Assembly: GCA_947167135.1 (NCBI GenBank)
Contig: CAMVGV010000002.1
Span: 1 to 64,000, forward strand
Direction of reading: 5' to 3'
Source: an uncultured Lachnospiraceae bacterium
GTDB lineage: Bacteria; Bacillota; Clostridia; Lachnospirales; Lachnospiraceae
Length of the DNA: 64,000 nucleotides
Under the pieces are notes generated by a model that worked only from the letters and a program-made list of their open reading frames with translations, made no database searches and was not told where the DNA came from. How positions within the stretch are numbered: the stretch's first letter is position 1; every line of letters begins with the position of its first letter. The position numbers and the translations under genes are program-made. This document shows, in pieces, positions 26,719-35,682 of the stretch.

Positions 26719-26814
26719 CTATCTATCCTTTCATTTCCTGTTATCGTATTTCAACTACAGAAAGATTCTTCGCTTCGCTCAGAATGACAAGTAAGGATCT
26801 TTCAAAAAGCAGGG

Positions 26815-27696
26815 TTAATTGCAGTTTCCGCAGCCTCCGTGGTGGGTATCGCCCTCCTTCGCCTTGAGAAAGGCTCTTCCCTCCTCGGTCTTATAAAGCG
26901 CCATACGCTTCATTGCCCCGTCAAAGTCAACCTTGGCAGCATCAAATTCAGGACCGTCCACACAGGCAAACTTAACCTCGCCGTCCACAACAAGTCTGCA
27001 GGCACCGCACATTCCGGTACCGTCAACCATAATGGGATTCATGGAAACAATGGTGTGTATCCCTGCGTCAAGAGCAGTCTTTGCAGCAAACTTCATCATG
27101 ATCATAGGTCCTATGGCCACGCATACATCATAGTGGTTACCTGCGGCGATAAGCTCTTCCATAACACTCGTCACCATTCCTTTATGCTTATAGGAACCGT
27201 CATCAGTGGTCAGGTGATAATGCTCTCCCGCCACCTCCTCATATTCCTTTTCCATTATGAGGAGCTCCTTTGTCTTGCATCCTATAACTACGTCAAATTG
27301 AACGTCATTGTCCCTGCACCATTTGACCTGGGGATAAACCGGCGCGGTGCCGAGACCGCCGCCGACAAAGAGATATCTTCTCTTTCGTACCTCCTCTATG
27401 GGCTCTTCAACAAATTCCGAAGGTTTTCCCAGGGGTCCGGTGATATCGGCTATGTAATCACCGGTCTTCAACTGGGAAAGCTTGTAGGAAGAAGCTCCTA
27501 TTATCTGTGTCGTAATGGTAACTGTGCCTTCTTCTCTGTCATAATCACTTATGGTGAGCGGGACACGCTCCGCAGTCTCATCTGCACGGACTATGACAAA
27601 CTGACCCGGCTCACAGGTCTTTGCTATGCGTGGTGCCTCTATTACCTGCTTGCAGATATTCTCACAGAGCATCACGGCTTCCCGGATTTTAAACAT
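26815..27696 (-). CDS. NfnA-like FAD/[2Fe-2S] subunit
   Basis: A 293-residue ferredoxin-reductase-type protein. The FAD domain has GQFVIVRADETAERVPLTISDYD; the NAD domain has YLFVGGGLGTAPVYPQVKW; the [2Fe-2S] ligands are GMCGACRLVVDGEVKFACVDGPEF. This arrangement is shared by dihydroorotate dehydrogenase electron-transfer subunits and NfnA; the adjacent NfnB-like gene favours the latter. The protein ends in a His/Cys-rich tail (THHGGCGNCN). A promoter and AGGAGAG ribosome-binding site are clear. Confidence 0.88.
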   Translation of the reverse strand: MFKIREAVMLCENICKQVIEAPRIAKTCEPGQFVIVRADETAERVPLTISDYDREEGTVTITTQIIGASSYKLSQLKTGDYIADITGPLGKPSEFVEEPIEEVRKRRYLFVGGGLGTAPVYPQVKWCRDNDVQFDVVIGCKTKELLIMEKEYEEVAGEHYHLTTDDGSYKHKGMVTSVMEELIAAGNHYDVCVAIGPMIMMKFAAKTALDAGIHTIVSMNPIMVDGTGMCGACRLVVDGEVKFACVDGPEFDAAKVDFDGAMKRMALYKTEEGRAFLKAKEGDTHHGGCGNCN

Positions 27697-27742
27697 CTAC
27701 GTTCTCTCCTGTCTGTTCCTGATTTTAGATTTACAAGGAAAC

Positions 27743-27771
27743 ATTATAAAATATTTTCGGGCTATATACAA
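27743..27771 (-). promoter_or_regulatory. Predicted promoter of the NfnAB-like operon
   Basis: On the minus strand, TTGTAT (27771-27766), a 17-bp spacer and a perfect TATAAT (27748-27743). It lies about 47 bp upstream of the NfnA-like start codon. Confidence 0.65.
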
Positions 27772-27796
27772 TGAGAATTTTCCACGCCTCCCTGTA

Positions 27797-28276
27797 TTAC
27801 ATTTCGCACTTGGCCAGCGCCAGAGTGCCGGTGCGGGCAAGCTCAACTATGCTGATCCCCGAAAGAAGCTTTACGAAGTGCTCTGTCCGTTCCGGCGTAT
27901 CACAGATCTGGATCATGATATGGTACTTGCTCATGTCCACGATATCCGCCTTCATAGCCTGACAGATCTCCATTATCTCCTTACGGTTTGACTTATTGTA
28001 CTTAACCTTGATAAGCATTAACTCCCGGTTGATGGCCTCCTGCTCCTCAAAGGTCTTTATCTTTATTACATCCAGCTTTTTATTGAGCTGCTTCTCTATC
28101 TGCTCCAGAGTCCGGTCGTCACCGCTGGAAACAATGGTCATGCAGGATATGTTTTTGTCCTCGGTCTCTCCCACTGCCAATGAATCGATATTAAAGCTTC
28201 TTCTCGCAAAAAGCCCTGCAACCTTTGATAAAACGCCGGATCTGTTTTCAACCTGTACGGAATAGATTTTTTTCAT
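27797..28276 (-). CDS. ilvN: Acetolactate synthase small (regulatory) subunit
   Basis: A 159-residue ACT-domain protein that controls acetolactate synthase by valine feedback (established for the family). The N-terminal ACT domain reads KKIYSVQVENRSGVLSKVAGLFARRSFNIDSLAVG; the second ACT-like domain begins near 80 (RELMLIKVKYN). It follows ilvB by 101 bp, a gap holding only short hairpins. Confidence 0.94.
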   Translation of the reverse strand: MKKIYSVQVENRSGVLSKVAGLFARRSFNIDSLAVGETEDKNISCMTIVSSGDDRTLEQIEKQLNKKLDVIKIKTFEEQEAINRELMLIKVKYNKSNRKEIMEICQAMKADIVDMSKYHIMIQICDTPERTEHFVKLLSGISIVELARTGTLALAKCEM

Positions 28277-28377
28277 AATGATCCTTCCTTTTCATTAAGT
28301 AACTGCCCGGGCTCCCCCAAAAAAACGGGAGGCCTGTCCGGAGAATCCGGATCCTTAATAAGATGCCGTGATCACCT

Positions 28378-30006
28378 TCAGACAGACATTACATTTTCCT
28401 CCGGATCTATGCTGACCTCGAAAATAACGGTTTTGTCATCAGACAGGAATTCTCCGATCTTTTCGTCGATACCGTCCATATTGTCGGCTCTTAAGTACCC
28501 GACACCGTAGGCCTCAGCGATCTTTGAAAGCTCCGGCTCCTCCCCGATAAAGACCATATTATATTCATCATTGTAATTATGATGCTGGTGTTCCCTTACA
28601 AGCCCGAGATAGCGGTTTCTCATGACCACGATCTTTATCGGAAACTTAAACTGGTTTATGGTGGCAAGCTCCATCATACTCATCTGGAAGGAACCGTCTC
28701 CGCATACCGCAACCACCTGGGTTCCGGGCTCCGCGGCCTTAACTCCCATTGCGGCGGGTATTGAGTATCCCATGGTGCCCATGCCTCCGCTGGTAAAAAA
28801 CTTGGTTTTCTCCCGGAGAATAATATTTCTGCAGGAGAAGAGCTGGTTCTGACCCACATCTGCCACATAGACGCTCGTATCCTTCATTGCAAGGGAGAGC
28901 TTATGGACGAAGCTCTGTGGATTTACGAAGTCCCTGGAGGAATGACGTTCCTCCTTCACGGAATCCCTGTAAAGATCCAGCATATTGACCCAGGTGTCAT
29001 GCCTCGTCTCAAATTCGGCCTCAAGGAAATCAAGGAAAATATGCTTAATATCCCCTACAATCGGAATGGTCGGACCCACATTCTTACCTATCTCGGCCGG
29101 ATCCACATCCATGTGTATAAGAACCTTCCCGTCAAAGGTCATATTGGGAGCGGCCACAGCTCTGTCAGCGACCCTGGCTCCCACCATCATGAGGGTATCG
29201 CACTCCCTTAAGGCCCGGTTCGCAATGGCGTTTCCGTTATTTCCCACCATGCCGTAGTACAGGGGATGGTCGCTTGGCAGTACCCCGAGTCCCATCATTG
29301 TGGACACTACCGGAACGGAATGCTTCTCCACAAAGGAACGCACCTCTTTCTTCGCTCCTGACAGAAAAACTCCCCCGCCTGCGATGATAAGGGGCTTCTT
29401 TGCGTTTTCAAGAACCTTTATCACCTTCTTTATCTGTACGGCGTTCCCCTTAACCGTGGGCTTATAGGTTCTCATTTTGGGTTCTTCAAGAGGATAATCA
29501 AAATCAGGAATACGCTTCAGCTGTATATCCATCGGAATATCGATAAGAACCGGTCCCCTACGCCCAGTGGAAGCCACAAAGAAGGCCTCGTGTATTATAC
29601 GGGGGATATCCTTTACATCCCTGATAAGATAACTGTATTTCACAAAGGACTCAGCAGCCCCGGTAACATCCGCTTCCTGAAATACATCGGATCCGATCTG
29701 ATCCGTATTCACCTGACCCGTGATACAGACTAAGGGTATGGAATCCGCATAGGCCGTAGCAATACCGGTTAAAAGATTTGTTGCACCCGGCCCGCTTGTC
29801 ACTGCACAGACCCCGGCCTTTCCAAGAGTTCTGGCATAGCCGTTTGCCGCATGCCCCGCATTCTGTTCCGTGCGGACAAGCACGGCTTTTATTTTTTCCT
29901 TTCCGACACTGTTCCAGAAGGGATCAATGGCCACCCCGGAATAACCGAAGATCGTATCCACCCCCTCTTTAACCAGACATTTTGCAATAGCATCCGCTCC
30001 GTTCAT
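28378..30006 (-). CDS. ilvB: Acetolactate synthase large (catalytic) subunit
   Basis: A 542-residue thiamine-diphosphate enzyme making acetolactate or acetohydroxybutyrate for branched-chain amino acids. The catalytic Glu lies in LVRTEQNAGHAANGYAR, the FAD/central domain follows, and the thiamine-binding motif is VVAVCGDGSFQMSMMELATINQFKFPIKIVVMRN (GDG...N). Its start overlaps the metH stop by 4 bp. The operon continues with ilvN; no ilvC or ilvD is adjacent. Confidence 0.96.
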   Translation of the reverse strand: MNGADAIAKCLVKEGVDTIFGYSGVAIDPFWNSVGKEKIKAVLVRTEQNAGHAANGYARTLGKAGVCAVTSGPGATNLLTGIATAYADSIPLVCITGQVNTDQIGSDVFQEADVTGAAESFVKYSYLIRDVKDIPRIIHEAFFVASTGRRGPVLIDIPMDIQLKRIPDFDYPLEEPKMRTYKPTVKGNAVQIKKVIKVLENAKKPLIIAGGGVFLSGAKKEVRSFVEKHSVPVVSTMMGLGVLPSDHPLYYGMVGNNGNAIANRALRECDTLMMVGARVADRAVAAPNMTFDGKVLIHMDVDPAEIGKNVGPTIPIVGDIKHIFLDFLEAEFETRHDTWVNMLDLYRDSVKEERHSSRDFVNPQSFVHKLSLAMKDTSVYVADVGQNQLFSCRNIILREKTKFFTSGGMGTMGYSIPAAMGVKAAEPGTQVVAVCGDGSFQMSMMELATINQFKFPIKIVVMRNRYLGLVREHQHHNYNDEYNMVFIGEEPELSKIAEAYGVGYLRADNMDGIDEKIGEFLSDDKTVIFEVSIDPEENVMSV

Positions 30007-32501
30007 TTTATCTCCTCTGTATAATAAGACTTTAAGATCTCCTTCGCTGCCCGGACCGCATCCGCGGCATCGGTTGAATATGTGGCTCCGATCTCTTCCG
30101 CGTATTCCCCGGTGATAACCGCTCCGCCAACCATATATTTCCCCTTATAGCCGTTTTTTCTGGTATAATCTATCACATTTTTCATCTCGGTCATTGTAGT
30201 CGTCATAAGCGCCGACATTCCTATGATATCAGCCTTATACTTAACCGAGGCCTCCAGGAACTCCTCTTTGGAAACATCCTTTCCGAGATCCGTGACATTA
30301 AAGCCATGGTTTTTAAGCATCAATATAACGAGGTTCTTTCCGATGTCGTGGATATCACCCTTTACAGTACCTATGACGATATTCGGCGCGCCCTTTGAGG
30401 ATGAGCTGCCCTTCCTTAAATATGGCTCCAGTATATCCACACCGTTTTTCATGGCTTCCCCGCTGGCAATAAGCTGGGGCAGGAAGTACTTCTTTTTGTC
30501 AAAAAGCTCTCCCACCTTATTTATGGCGGGAAGAAGGGAATTATTTAAGATGTCGCTGCTCTTATCTCCCCTTTCCAGGGCCTCTTTTACCAGGGCCGGT
30601 ACGAGCGTGCGCTTACCCTTTACAACTGCTTCAAATATGGGATCCGTACTGCCGCCGCTGTCTCCCCCGGTCTCAGCCTCCGTCTTCTTCTTTTCCTTAG
30701 TGGGAGCGGCCTCCTCCCCTTCATAGCTCTCCATATACTCAATATATGCGGTATCTCCATCCTTCTTTCCGAGAAGAAGGTCTGAGGACAATGCGGATAC
30801 CACTATCCTCTGCTGTACGGGATTTGCTATAGCCATGGTAAGACCCGCATATACTGCCATGGTAAGGAAGGCGGAATTCACAAGTATACGTTCCGGAAGT
30901 CCGAAGGAAATATTGGATAAACCGCAGACAGTTGCAAGCTTAAGCTCGTCATGGCAGTATCTTATGGTGTCAAGGGTTTCTATAGCCGCATTTTTATTCG
31001 CACCTACTGTTCCGACGAGACCGTCAACCACGAGATCCCTGTCCCCTAAACCATATGACTTCGCAGTTTCCACGAGCTTATTTATGATAGCGGTCTTTTC
31101 TTCGGCGTTCTCCGGTATCCCCTTATCGCTTAAGGGGAGAAGTATGCACATGGCACCGTACTTTGCGGCAAGCTCAAATAAAGGCCTGCACTTCTTTTCC
31201 TCTAAAGAAACGGAATTAATGAGAGCCCGTCCGGGATAACGCCTAAGAGCCGCCTCCATTATGTCCACATGGCTCGTGTCTATGGATAAGGGAAGGCTTG
31301 AAGCCTCCGTAACCTTCTCGATCGCGGAAAGCATAAGGGCCTTTTCATCCACCCCGCTCATTCCCATATTTATATCCAGAACCTTTGCGCCTTTGTTTTC
31401 CTGTTCCTCCGCGAAGTTCAGCACCATTTCAAAGGAATTTTCCTTTAATTCAGCCTGCAGTGCCTTCTTTCCGGTCGGATTTATCCGTTCCCCGATGATA
31501 AAGAACCTGTCATGGAGTCCGAAGCTTAAGGTACTCCTCTCACTCGTAAGCACATAATTTTTCTGCGGGTCCTTAATTCTAAAAGTCCTGTCCGTGGAAA
31601 TACTTTGGGTATGCTTTACAAGCTCCCTTATATGCCCGGGTGTGGTGCCGCAGCAGCCTCCGAGTATCCCGACTCCGAGCGAGGCTATCCTCTCCATTCC
31701 TGCGGCAAATCCGTAAAGGTCAAGATTATAAACGGTATTTCCGTCCTTATCAAGCTCAGGAAGTCCTGCATTCGGCTTACAGATAAGAGGTATTTCGGCA
31801 TAGGGGATAATGCTCTCAAACATTTCCTCCATTTCACCGGGGCCTAAGGAGCAGTTTATACCGAAGGCGGAGACACCGAGCGCCTGCAGCGTGATAAGTG
31901 CCGTCAGGGGATCGGTCCCGAAAAGGGTTTTTCCGGATCTTTCAAAGGTAAGAGTCGCGATGACAGGAAGCTCACAGGTCTCCTTACAGGCAATGACCGC
32001 AGCCCTGGTCTCCTGTAGGCTCATCATGGTTTCTACCACCAGAATATCGGCTCCTGCCCTTTCCAAAGCGGATATCTGCTCCTTATAGACGTCCACCAGC
32101 TCCTCAAAATCCAGATCTCCGACAGGCTTAAGGCTGCGGCCGGTCATTGTGATATCTCCGGCAATAAAAACAGGTTTTGCATCCGGTCTTTCCTTATAGA
32201 AACGTTCTCTCGCTTCTTTAGACTCGGCCACAAGAACCCTATTCAGCTCCTCCAGCCGCTCCCCGAGACCGAATTCCGAAAGCTTTATCCTGTTTGCAGT
32301 GAATGTTGGAGCATAGATGACACGGGAACCAGCCCTTAAGAATTCAAGCTGCAGTCCGATAAGAGCCTCCGGATTTTCCGAAATCCAGAGATCCGGACAG
32401 ACGCCGGAGGGCATACCGCGCTTCTGGATATTTGAACCGGTGGCTCCGTCCAGATAGAGTATTCCTTCTTCAGTTAAGCTCTTAAATTCATCTTTTGTCA
32501 T
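30003..32501 (-). CDS. metH: Cobalamin-dependent methionine synthase, without reactivation domain
   Basis: Transfers methyl from methyl-THF through B12 to homocysteine. Domains in order over 832 residues: homocysteine-binding barrel with zinc ligands (GINCSLGPGEM; LGGCCGTTPGHI), pterin-binding domain (GERINPTGKKALQAELKE) to about 590, a low-complexity Lys/Glu/Gly linker around 600-625, a helical cap, and the B12 domain with GTVKGDIHDIGKNLV supplying the cobalt-ligating His. The C-terminal SAM-dependent reactivation domain of the E. coli enzyme is absent, common in anaerobes, where a separate protein or ferredoxin may reactivate. It overlaps ilvB. metF and metA also lie in the window. Confidence 0.95.
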   Translation of the reverse strand: MTKDEFKSLTEEGILYLDGATGSNIQKRGMPSGVCPDLWISENPEALIGLQLEFLRAGSRVIYAPTFTANRIKLSEFGLGERLEELNRVLVAESKEARERFYKERPDAKPVFIAGDITMTGRSLKPVGDLDFEELVDVYKEQISALERAGADILVVETMMSLQETRAAVIACKETCELPVIATLTFERSGKTLFGTDPLTALITLQALGVSAFGINCSLGPGEMEEMFESIIPYAEIPLICKPNAGLPELDKDGNTVYNLDLYGFAAGMERIASLGVGILGGCCGTTPGHIRELVKHTQSISTDRTFRIKDPQKNYVLTSERSTLSFGLHDRFFIIGERINPTGKKALQAELKENSFEMVLNFAEEQENKGAKVLDINMGMSGVDEKALMLSAIEKVTEASSLPLSIDTSHVDIMEAALRRYPGRALINSVSLEEKKCRPLFELAAKYGAMCILLPLSDKGIPENAEEKTAIINKLVETAKSYGLGDRDLVVDGLVGTVGANKNAAIETLDTIRYCHDELKLATVCGLSNISFGLPERILVNSAFLTMAVYAGLTMAIANPVQQRIVVSALSSDLLLGKKDGDTAYIEYMESYEGEEAAPTKEKKKTEAETGGDSGGSTDPIFEAVVKGKRTLVPALVKEALERGDKSSDILNNSLLPAINKVGELFDKKKYFLPQLIASGEAMKNGVDILEPYLRKGSSSSKGAPNIVIGTVKGDIHDIGKNLVILMLKNHGFNVTDLGKDVSKEEFLEASVKYKADIIGMSALMTTTMTEMKNVIDYTRKNGYKGKYMVGGAVITGEYAEEIGATYSTDAADAVRAAKEILKSYYTEEIK

Positions 32502-32519
32502 ATATCCTCTACAGTCAGC

Positions 32520-32575
32520 TGCTTTTCGAAAAGATTCTTCGCTTCGCTCAGAATGACACTAACCTAACGGCTCCA
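32520..32575. repeat. Family A arm overlapping the sortase stop codon
   Basis: GATTCTTCGCTTCGCTCAGA runs into ATGACACTAACCTAACGG; the last part is the family A end. Read on the minus strand, CCG TTA GGT TAG gives the sortase C-terminus Pro-Leu-Gly-stop. Confidence 0.85.
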
Positions 32576-33359
32576 GCTTCTTACAGACCACCACGAATCT
32601 CCCGTTCTGCTCATCGTAGTCACAGGTGGATAATATCAGCAGCTTATCCCCGTAGGAAGCTGTAACGCCGGTGTCGTAGAGCGCTGCAGCCTTCATCTCA
32701 TTAATTCCCGATTCGAATTCCTTTTCCGAAGCGGGATCGATAAACTGATAGTACTTAAATGCTATAACATTTTCCTCATACACATGCGACTGGAAGGCCA
32801 TCATCACCTGGTATTTCCCGGTCTCGTATATGGTATCAAACTGGATAATGGGATTATCCCGGAAAAAGTCCTCGGATTTATATTTATCAAGATCTCCGAA
32901 CATCTGTCCGGATTTCATATTGTGGCCGTAGATTATAAGGTTTTCCGTGGGCTTCACGATATCGCAGTTATCATCAAGAAATAAGGTTCCGTTCCTGTCC
33001 TCTTTACCGTCAAAATCGTGATCCAGGTAAAAATCTCCCTTTCCGTTTATGTTCTTCATAACGGGATAATCGATGTTTGTACCATTTATCTTTATCCAGC
33101 CCGCCAGATTCTTATTCTGCTCATAAAGCTTCTCATACTGCCCGAGGACCACAAGCACCCGCTCTTCACCTGTCTTCTCATCCACTGTAGTAACGGTCTT
33201 TATATCTCCCGAGCCGCCGTTAAAGGCAGAGGCGGTTCCCGCTCTCTTTCCGGCCTCGTCTGAATTCATTTTCGAGTTATATGCGTAAAAGATAAGGTAA
33301 GCCCCGCAGGCCAGAAAGACGGCGAAGGCTATAAATCTTGCGATCCCCCTTTTCTTCAT
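32559..33359 (-). CDS. Class B sortase
   Basis: A 266-residue membrane-anchored transpeptidase. One N-terminal helix (about 8-28) is followed by the sortase barrel: GWIKINGTNIDYPVM, the catalytic His in LIIYGHNMKSGQMFGDL, and the Cys in LLILSTCDYDEQNGRFVVVCKKL with its downstream Arg. Class B enzymes anchor haem-uptake proteins or pilins in some Firmicutes. No cell-wall sorting signal is visible in this window, including in the giant surface protein, so its substrate is elsewhere. Start and stop of the preceding gene overlap (TGATG). The C-terminal three residues come from a repeat. Confidence 0.93.
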   Translation of the reverse strand: MKKRGIARFIAFAVFLACGAYLIFYAYNSKMNSDEAGKRAGTASAFNGGSGDIKTVTTVDEKTGEERVLVVLGQYEKLYEQNKNLAGWIKINGTNIDYPVMKNINGKGDFYLDHDFDGKEDRNGTLFLDDNCDIVKPTENLIIYGHNMKSGQMFGDLDKYKSEDFFRDNPIIQFDTIYETGKYQVMMAFQSHVYEENVIAFKYYQFIDPASEKEFESGINEMKAAALYDTGVTASYGDKLLILSTCDYDEQNGRFVVVCKKLEPLG

Positions 33360-33820
33360 CAGCTCACCCTTTCAAATTCCTTGCCGCACTTCGGGCAGGT
33401 TATCATGATACGCCCTTTGTTTGCGGGGATCCTTATATCGACTCCGCAGCCCGGACATTTAAAGAGACAGAACTTCAGTCCGTAGTTCGTTTTATTCCCG
33501 CGGGGTCTTATACTCCTTATATTTCCCCACCATTCCTTCATGCTTTCCTTAAAGGGCTTTGACCTTTTTGAAAAGCCTCCGGTAATGCTCTTATAAATCT
33601 CATTCTCCCTTGATCTTTTTTCGAGGTTCCTTGAGAACATCCTGAAGATACTCCAGAGAACCATAAGGATAAGAACAAAAACAAAGAAAAGTGACGCATT
33701 CCTGTTTCTGGAAAGCGCCGCAAATGCAAGACAGGTTCCTGCCACAAAAAGCAGGGCAAGGGACAGATCGTCATGCCCATATCTACCGTTCATAAATCTT
33801 CTTATTCTATCCTTAAGCAT
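33359..33820 (-). CDS. Small membrane protein with C-terminal zinc ribbon, function unknown
   Basis: About 153 residues. Two adjacent hydrophobic helices (LSLALLFVAGTCLAFAAL and ASLFFVFVLILMVLWSIF), a basic linker, then a zinc ribbon (KCPGCGVDIRIPANKGRIMITCPKCGKEF). The ATG at 33820 sits two bases after the stop of the arginase-like gene (TAGTAATG), suggesting re-initiation; an ATG six codons earlier overlaps that gene. It is coupled to sortase B, so the two may act together. Confidence 0.75.
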   Translation of the reverse strand: MLKDRIRRFMNGRYGHDDLSLALLFVAGTCLAFAALSRNRNASLFFVFVLILMVLWSIFRMFSRNLEKRSRENEIYKSITGGFSKRSKPFKESMKEWWGNIRSIRPRGNKTNYGLKFCLFKCPGCGVDIRIPANKGRIMITCPKCGKEFERVS

Positions 33821-33822
33821 TA

Positions 33823-34488
33823 CTAGAGATTGTAGCATAGAGCGTCAAGAATTGAAATATCAACCGCCTGATTCAGTCTGATCTCCCTCTCCGAAGCCCC
33901 GGCATTTCCCGGGACACCGCCGCAGATATCAATACCGAGAAGCTCCCTCCCTTCAGCCTCGGTGCGGAGAAGGGAAAGAAGCTCTTCAAGGCTCATTTCT
34001 CCCTGGTCCCAGTTCGTAGGACAGGTATCCTCAGACAGAATATCCTTGTCGATCGAAATGTAGAGGGGTCTATTAATATCAAAGCTGCCTTTAAGATATG
34101 AGACTTCCTTATCACTCCTTATAAGCTTAACCGACATAAGGGTATCCGGCATATCACTGACAGCGTCCTTGATCCACGAGCCGCAGGACCTTAATCCCTC
34201 AAATTCCGGTTCCTTGGAGTCATTATGATTGTCAAAGACAAGAAGATCAAAGGCTTCCCTTATCTCATAAAGATACAGCCTTGTAACATAGTGATAGTCG
34301 CCGATATCGATAAGGTGAACCTTCCCCCCGGATCCAAAGTCCCGTATCCTCTCCCTTACCGCCTTCTCTCCTTCACTGTCCACATAAAGCTTTGTTCCCT
34401 GAACATCACTTAGATCCAGAAAAACCCTGTCCACGAAGAGTGACAGATCATAGTTTTCATACAAGCCCGAAAAATTTAGTATATCCAT
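33823..34488 (-). CDS. Arginase/agmatinase-fold (ureohydrolase-like) protein, divergent
   Basis: The 221-residue protein keeps the outline of the ureohydrolase fold: LLVFDNHNDS matches the DxHxD metal motif, and LYISIDKDILSEDTCPTNWDQGEMSLEEL matches the SxDxDxxDP...GG region, though the second Asp-Pro is Ser-Glu. LLGIDICGGVPGN near the end is also typical. It is shorter than true arginases (about 300). The substrate is unknown. GGAG five bases before the ATG at 34488 fixes the start; a longer frame to 34578 has no such support. It leads a coupled run with the zinc-ribbon and sortase genes. Confidence 0.65.
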   Translation of the reverse strand: MDILNFSGLYENYDLSLFVDRVFLDLSDVQGTKLYVDSEGEKAVRERIRDFGSGGKVHLIDIGDYHYVTRLYLYEIREAFDLLVFDNHNDSKEPEFEGLRSCGSWIKDAVSDMPDTLMSVKLIRSDKEVSYLKGSFDINRPLYISIDKDILSEDTCPTNWDQGEMSLEELLSLLRTEAEGRELLGIDICGGVPGNAGASEREIRLNQAVDISILDALCYNL

Positions 34489-34583
34489 GGTTTCTCCATG
34501 ATAACCGTTTTCTCCTTCCGTATCAATAAAGCGCCTCCGGATGCGTTTCCCTGTCCGGAAGCGGCGTAAAAAGCGCATTTTTC

Positions 34584-34620
34584 GTTACAGTTCGCAGCCT
34601 GAAAGGCTGTGAACTGTAAC
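34584..34620. terminator. Near-perfect hairpin between divergent genes, possible bidirectional terminator
   Basis: GTTACAGTTCGCAGCCT, a GAA loop, then AGGCTGTGAACTGTAAC: 17 paired positions with one G-U. A T-run follows on each strand (CATTTTTC on plus; GAAAAATGCGCTTTTT on minus). It lies between the arginase-like start and metA. A regulatory hairpin is the alternative. Confidence 0.55.
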
Positions 34621-34743
34621 CATTTTTCAATGCCCCTCATAAAGCACTCTCCGTTAAGCTTGTGATAAATCTAAAAAAATGATAAATTTATACTACCATC
34701 GGATTCCGGATCAGGATCCGCTTTGAAAAAGGAAGTTTAAGGC

Positions 34744-35682
34744 ATGCCGATAAAAGTACAGCGGGATCTGCCCGCAAGGGAAATACTTGAAAACGAAAAT
34801 ATTTTTGTAATGGATGAATACCGCTCGCTCCACCAGGATATCCGTCCTTTAAAGATAGTTATCTTAAATCTTATGCCTCTTAAGGAGGATACGGAGCTGC
34901 AGATACTCCGCTCCCTCTCCAATTCACCGCTGCAGGTGGATATCACCTTTCTGACCATAGAGAGCCATGTGTCGAAGAACACCTCCGTATATCACCTTAA
35001 TCAGTTTTATACGACCTTCGGTGAGATACGTAAGCACCGCTATGACGGCATGATCATAACCGGAGCCCCTGTGGAGACTCTTGAATTTGAAGAGGTGGAC
35101 TACTGGAAGGAGCTCTGCACGATCTTTGAATGGACAAAGACACACGTGACAAGCACCTTCCATATTTGCTGGGGAGCACAGGCCGGTCTTTATTACCATA
35201 ATAAGCTTGTAAAAAAAAGAATGGAAAAAAAGCTCTTCGGAGTATTCCCCCAAAAGGTCAGCAACAGAAAAACGCCACTGGTCAGAGGCTTTGATGACAT
35301 CTTCTATGCGCCTCATTCCAGATATACCTACGTAGATGCCGGGGATATCAGGAATTGTGAGGATCTCCTTATCTTAGCCGAATCCGAGGAAGCCGGAGTC
35401 TTTCTATGTATGGAGAAGGACGGCTCAAGGATCTATGTAATGGGGCATCCCGAATATGACAGGCTGACTCTTGACAATGAGTATAAAAGGGATAAGAGTA
35501 AGGGACTTGATACCGATATTCCGAAAAACTACTATCCCTTTAATAATCCGGAAAACCGTCCCACTCTTTCCTGGAGAAGCCACGCAAATATCCTGTATAC
35601 CAACTGGCTGAATTACTACGTTTATCAGGCTACACCCTATACTCTGGAGGATCTTCCCGATGAAGGCAGAAACAGCTTGTAA
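34744..35682 (+). CDS. metA: Homoserine O-acetyltransferase (MetA family)
   Basis: Acylates homoserine at the entry to methionine synthesis. The 312-residue protein has the nucleophile Cys142 (HICWGAQAGL), the catalytic His in VMGHPEYDR and Glu in the same segment, and the start MPIKVQRDLPAREILENENIF. Residue 111 is Glu (TGAPVE): in Bacillus cereus MetA, Glu111 selects acetyl-CoA, whereas E. coli has Gly and uses succinyl-CoA. I therefore call acetyltransferase. AGGAAG lies about eight bases before the ATG. It overlaps the next gene by 23 bp. No SAM riboswitch fits in the short leader. Confidence 0.94.
   Translation: MPIKVQRDLPAREILENENIFVMDEYRSLHQDIRPLKIVILNLMPLKEDTELQILRSLSNSPLQVDITFLTIESHVSKNTSVYHLNQFYTTFGEIRKHRYDGMIITGAPVETLEFEEVDYWKELCTIFEWTKTHVTSTFHICWGAQAGLYYHNKLVKKRMEKKLFGVFPQKVSNRKTPLVRGFDDIFYAPHSRYTYVDAGDIRNCEDLLILAESEEAGVFLCMEKDGSRIYVMGHPEYDRLTLDNEYKRDKSKGLDTDIPKNYYPFNNPENRPTLSWRSHANILYTNWLNYYVYQATPYTLEDLPDEGRNSL

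Noticed and set aside
30003..30010. T-box or attenuator upstream of ilvB
   Set aside because: ilvB overlaps the end of metH, leaving no leader; upstream of metH only a family A arm is seen.
34621..34743. SAM riboswitch upstream of metA
   Set aside because: Only about 120 bases with no recognisable S-box core; a promoter-like segment lies in the middle of it.
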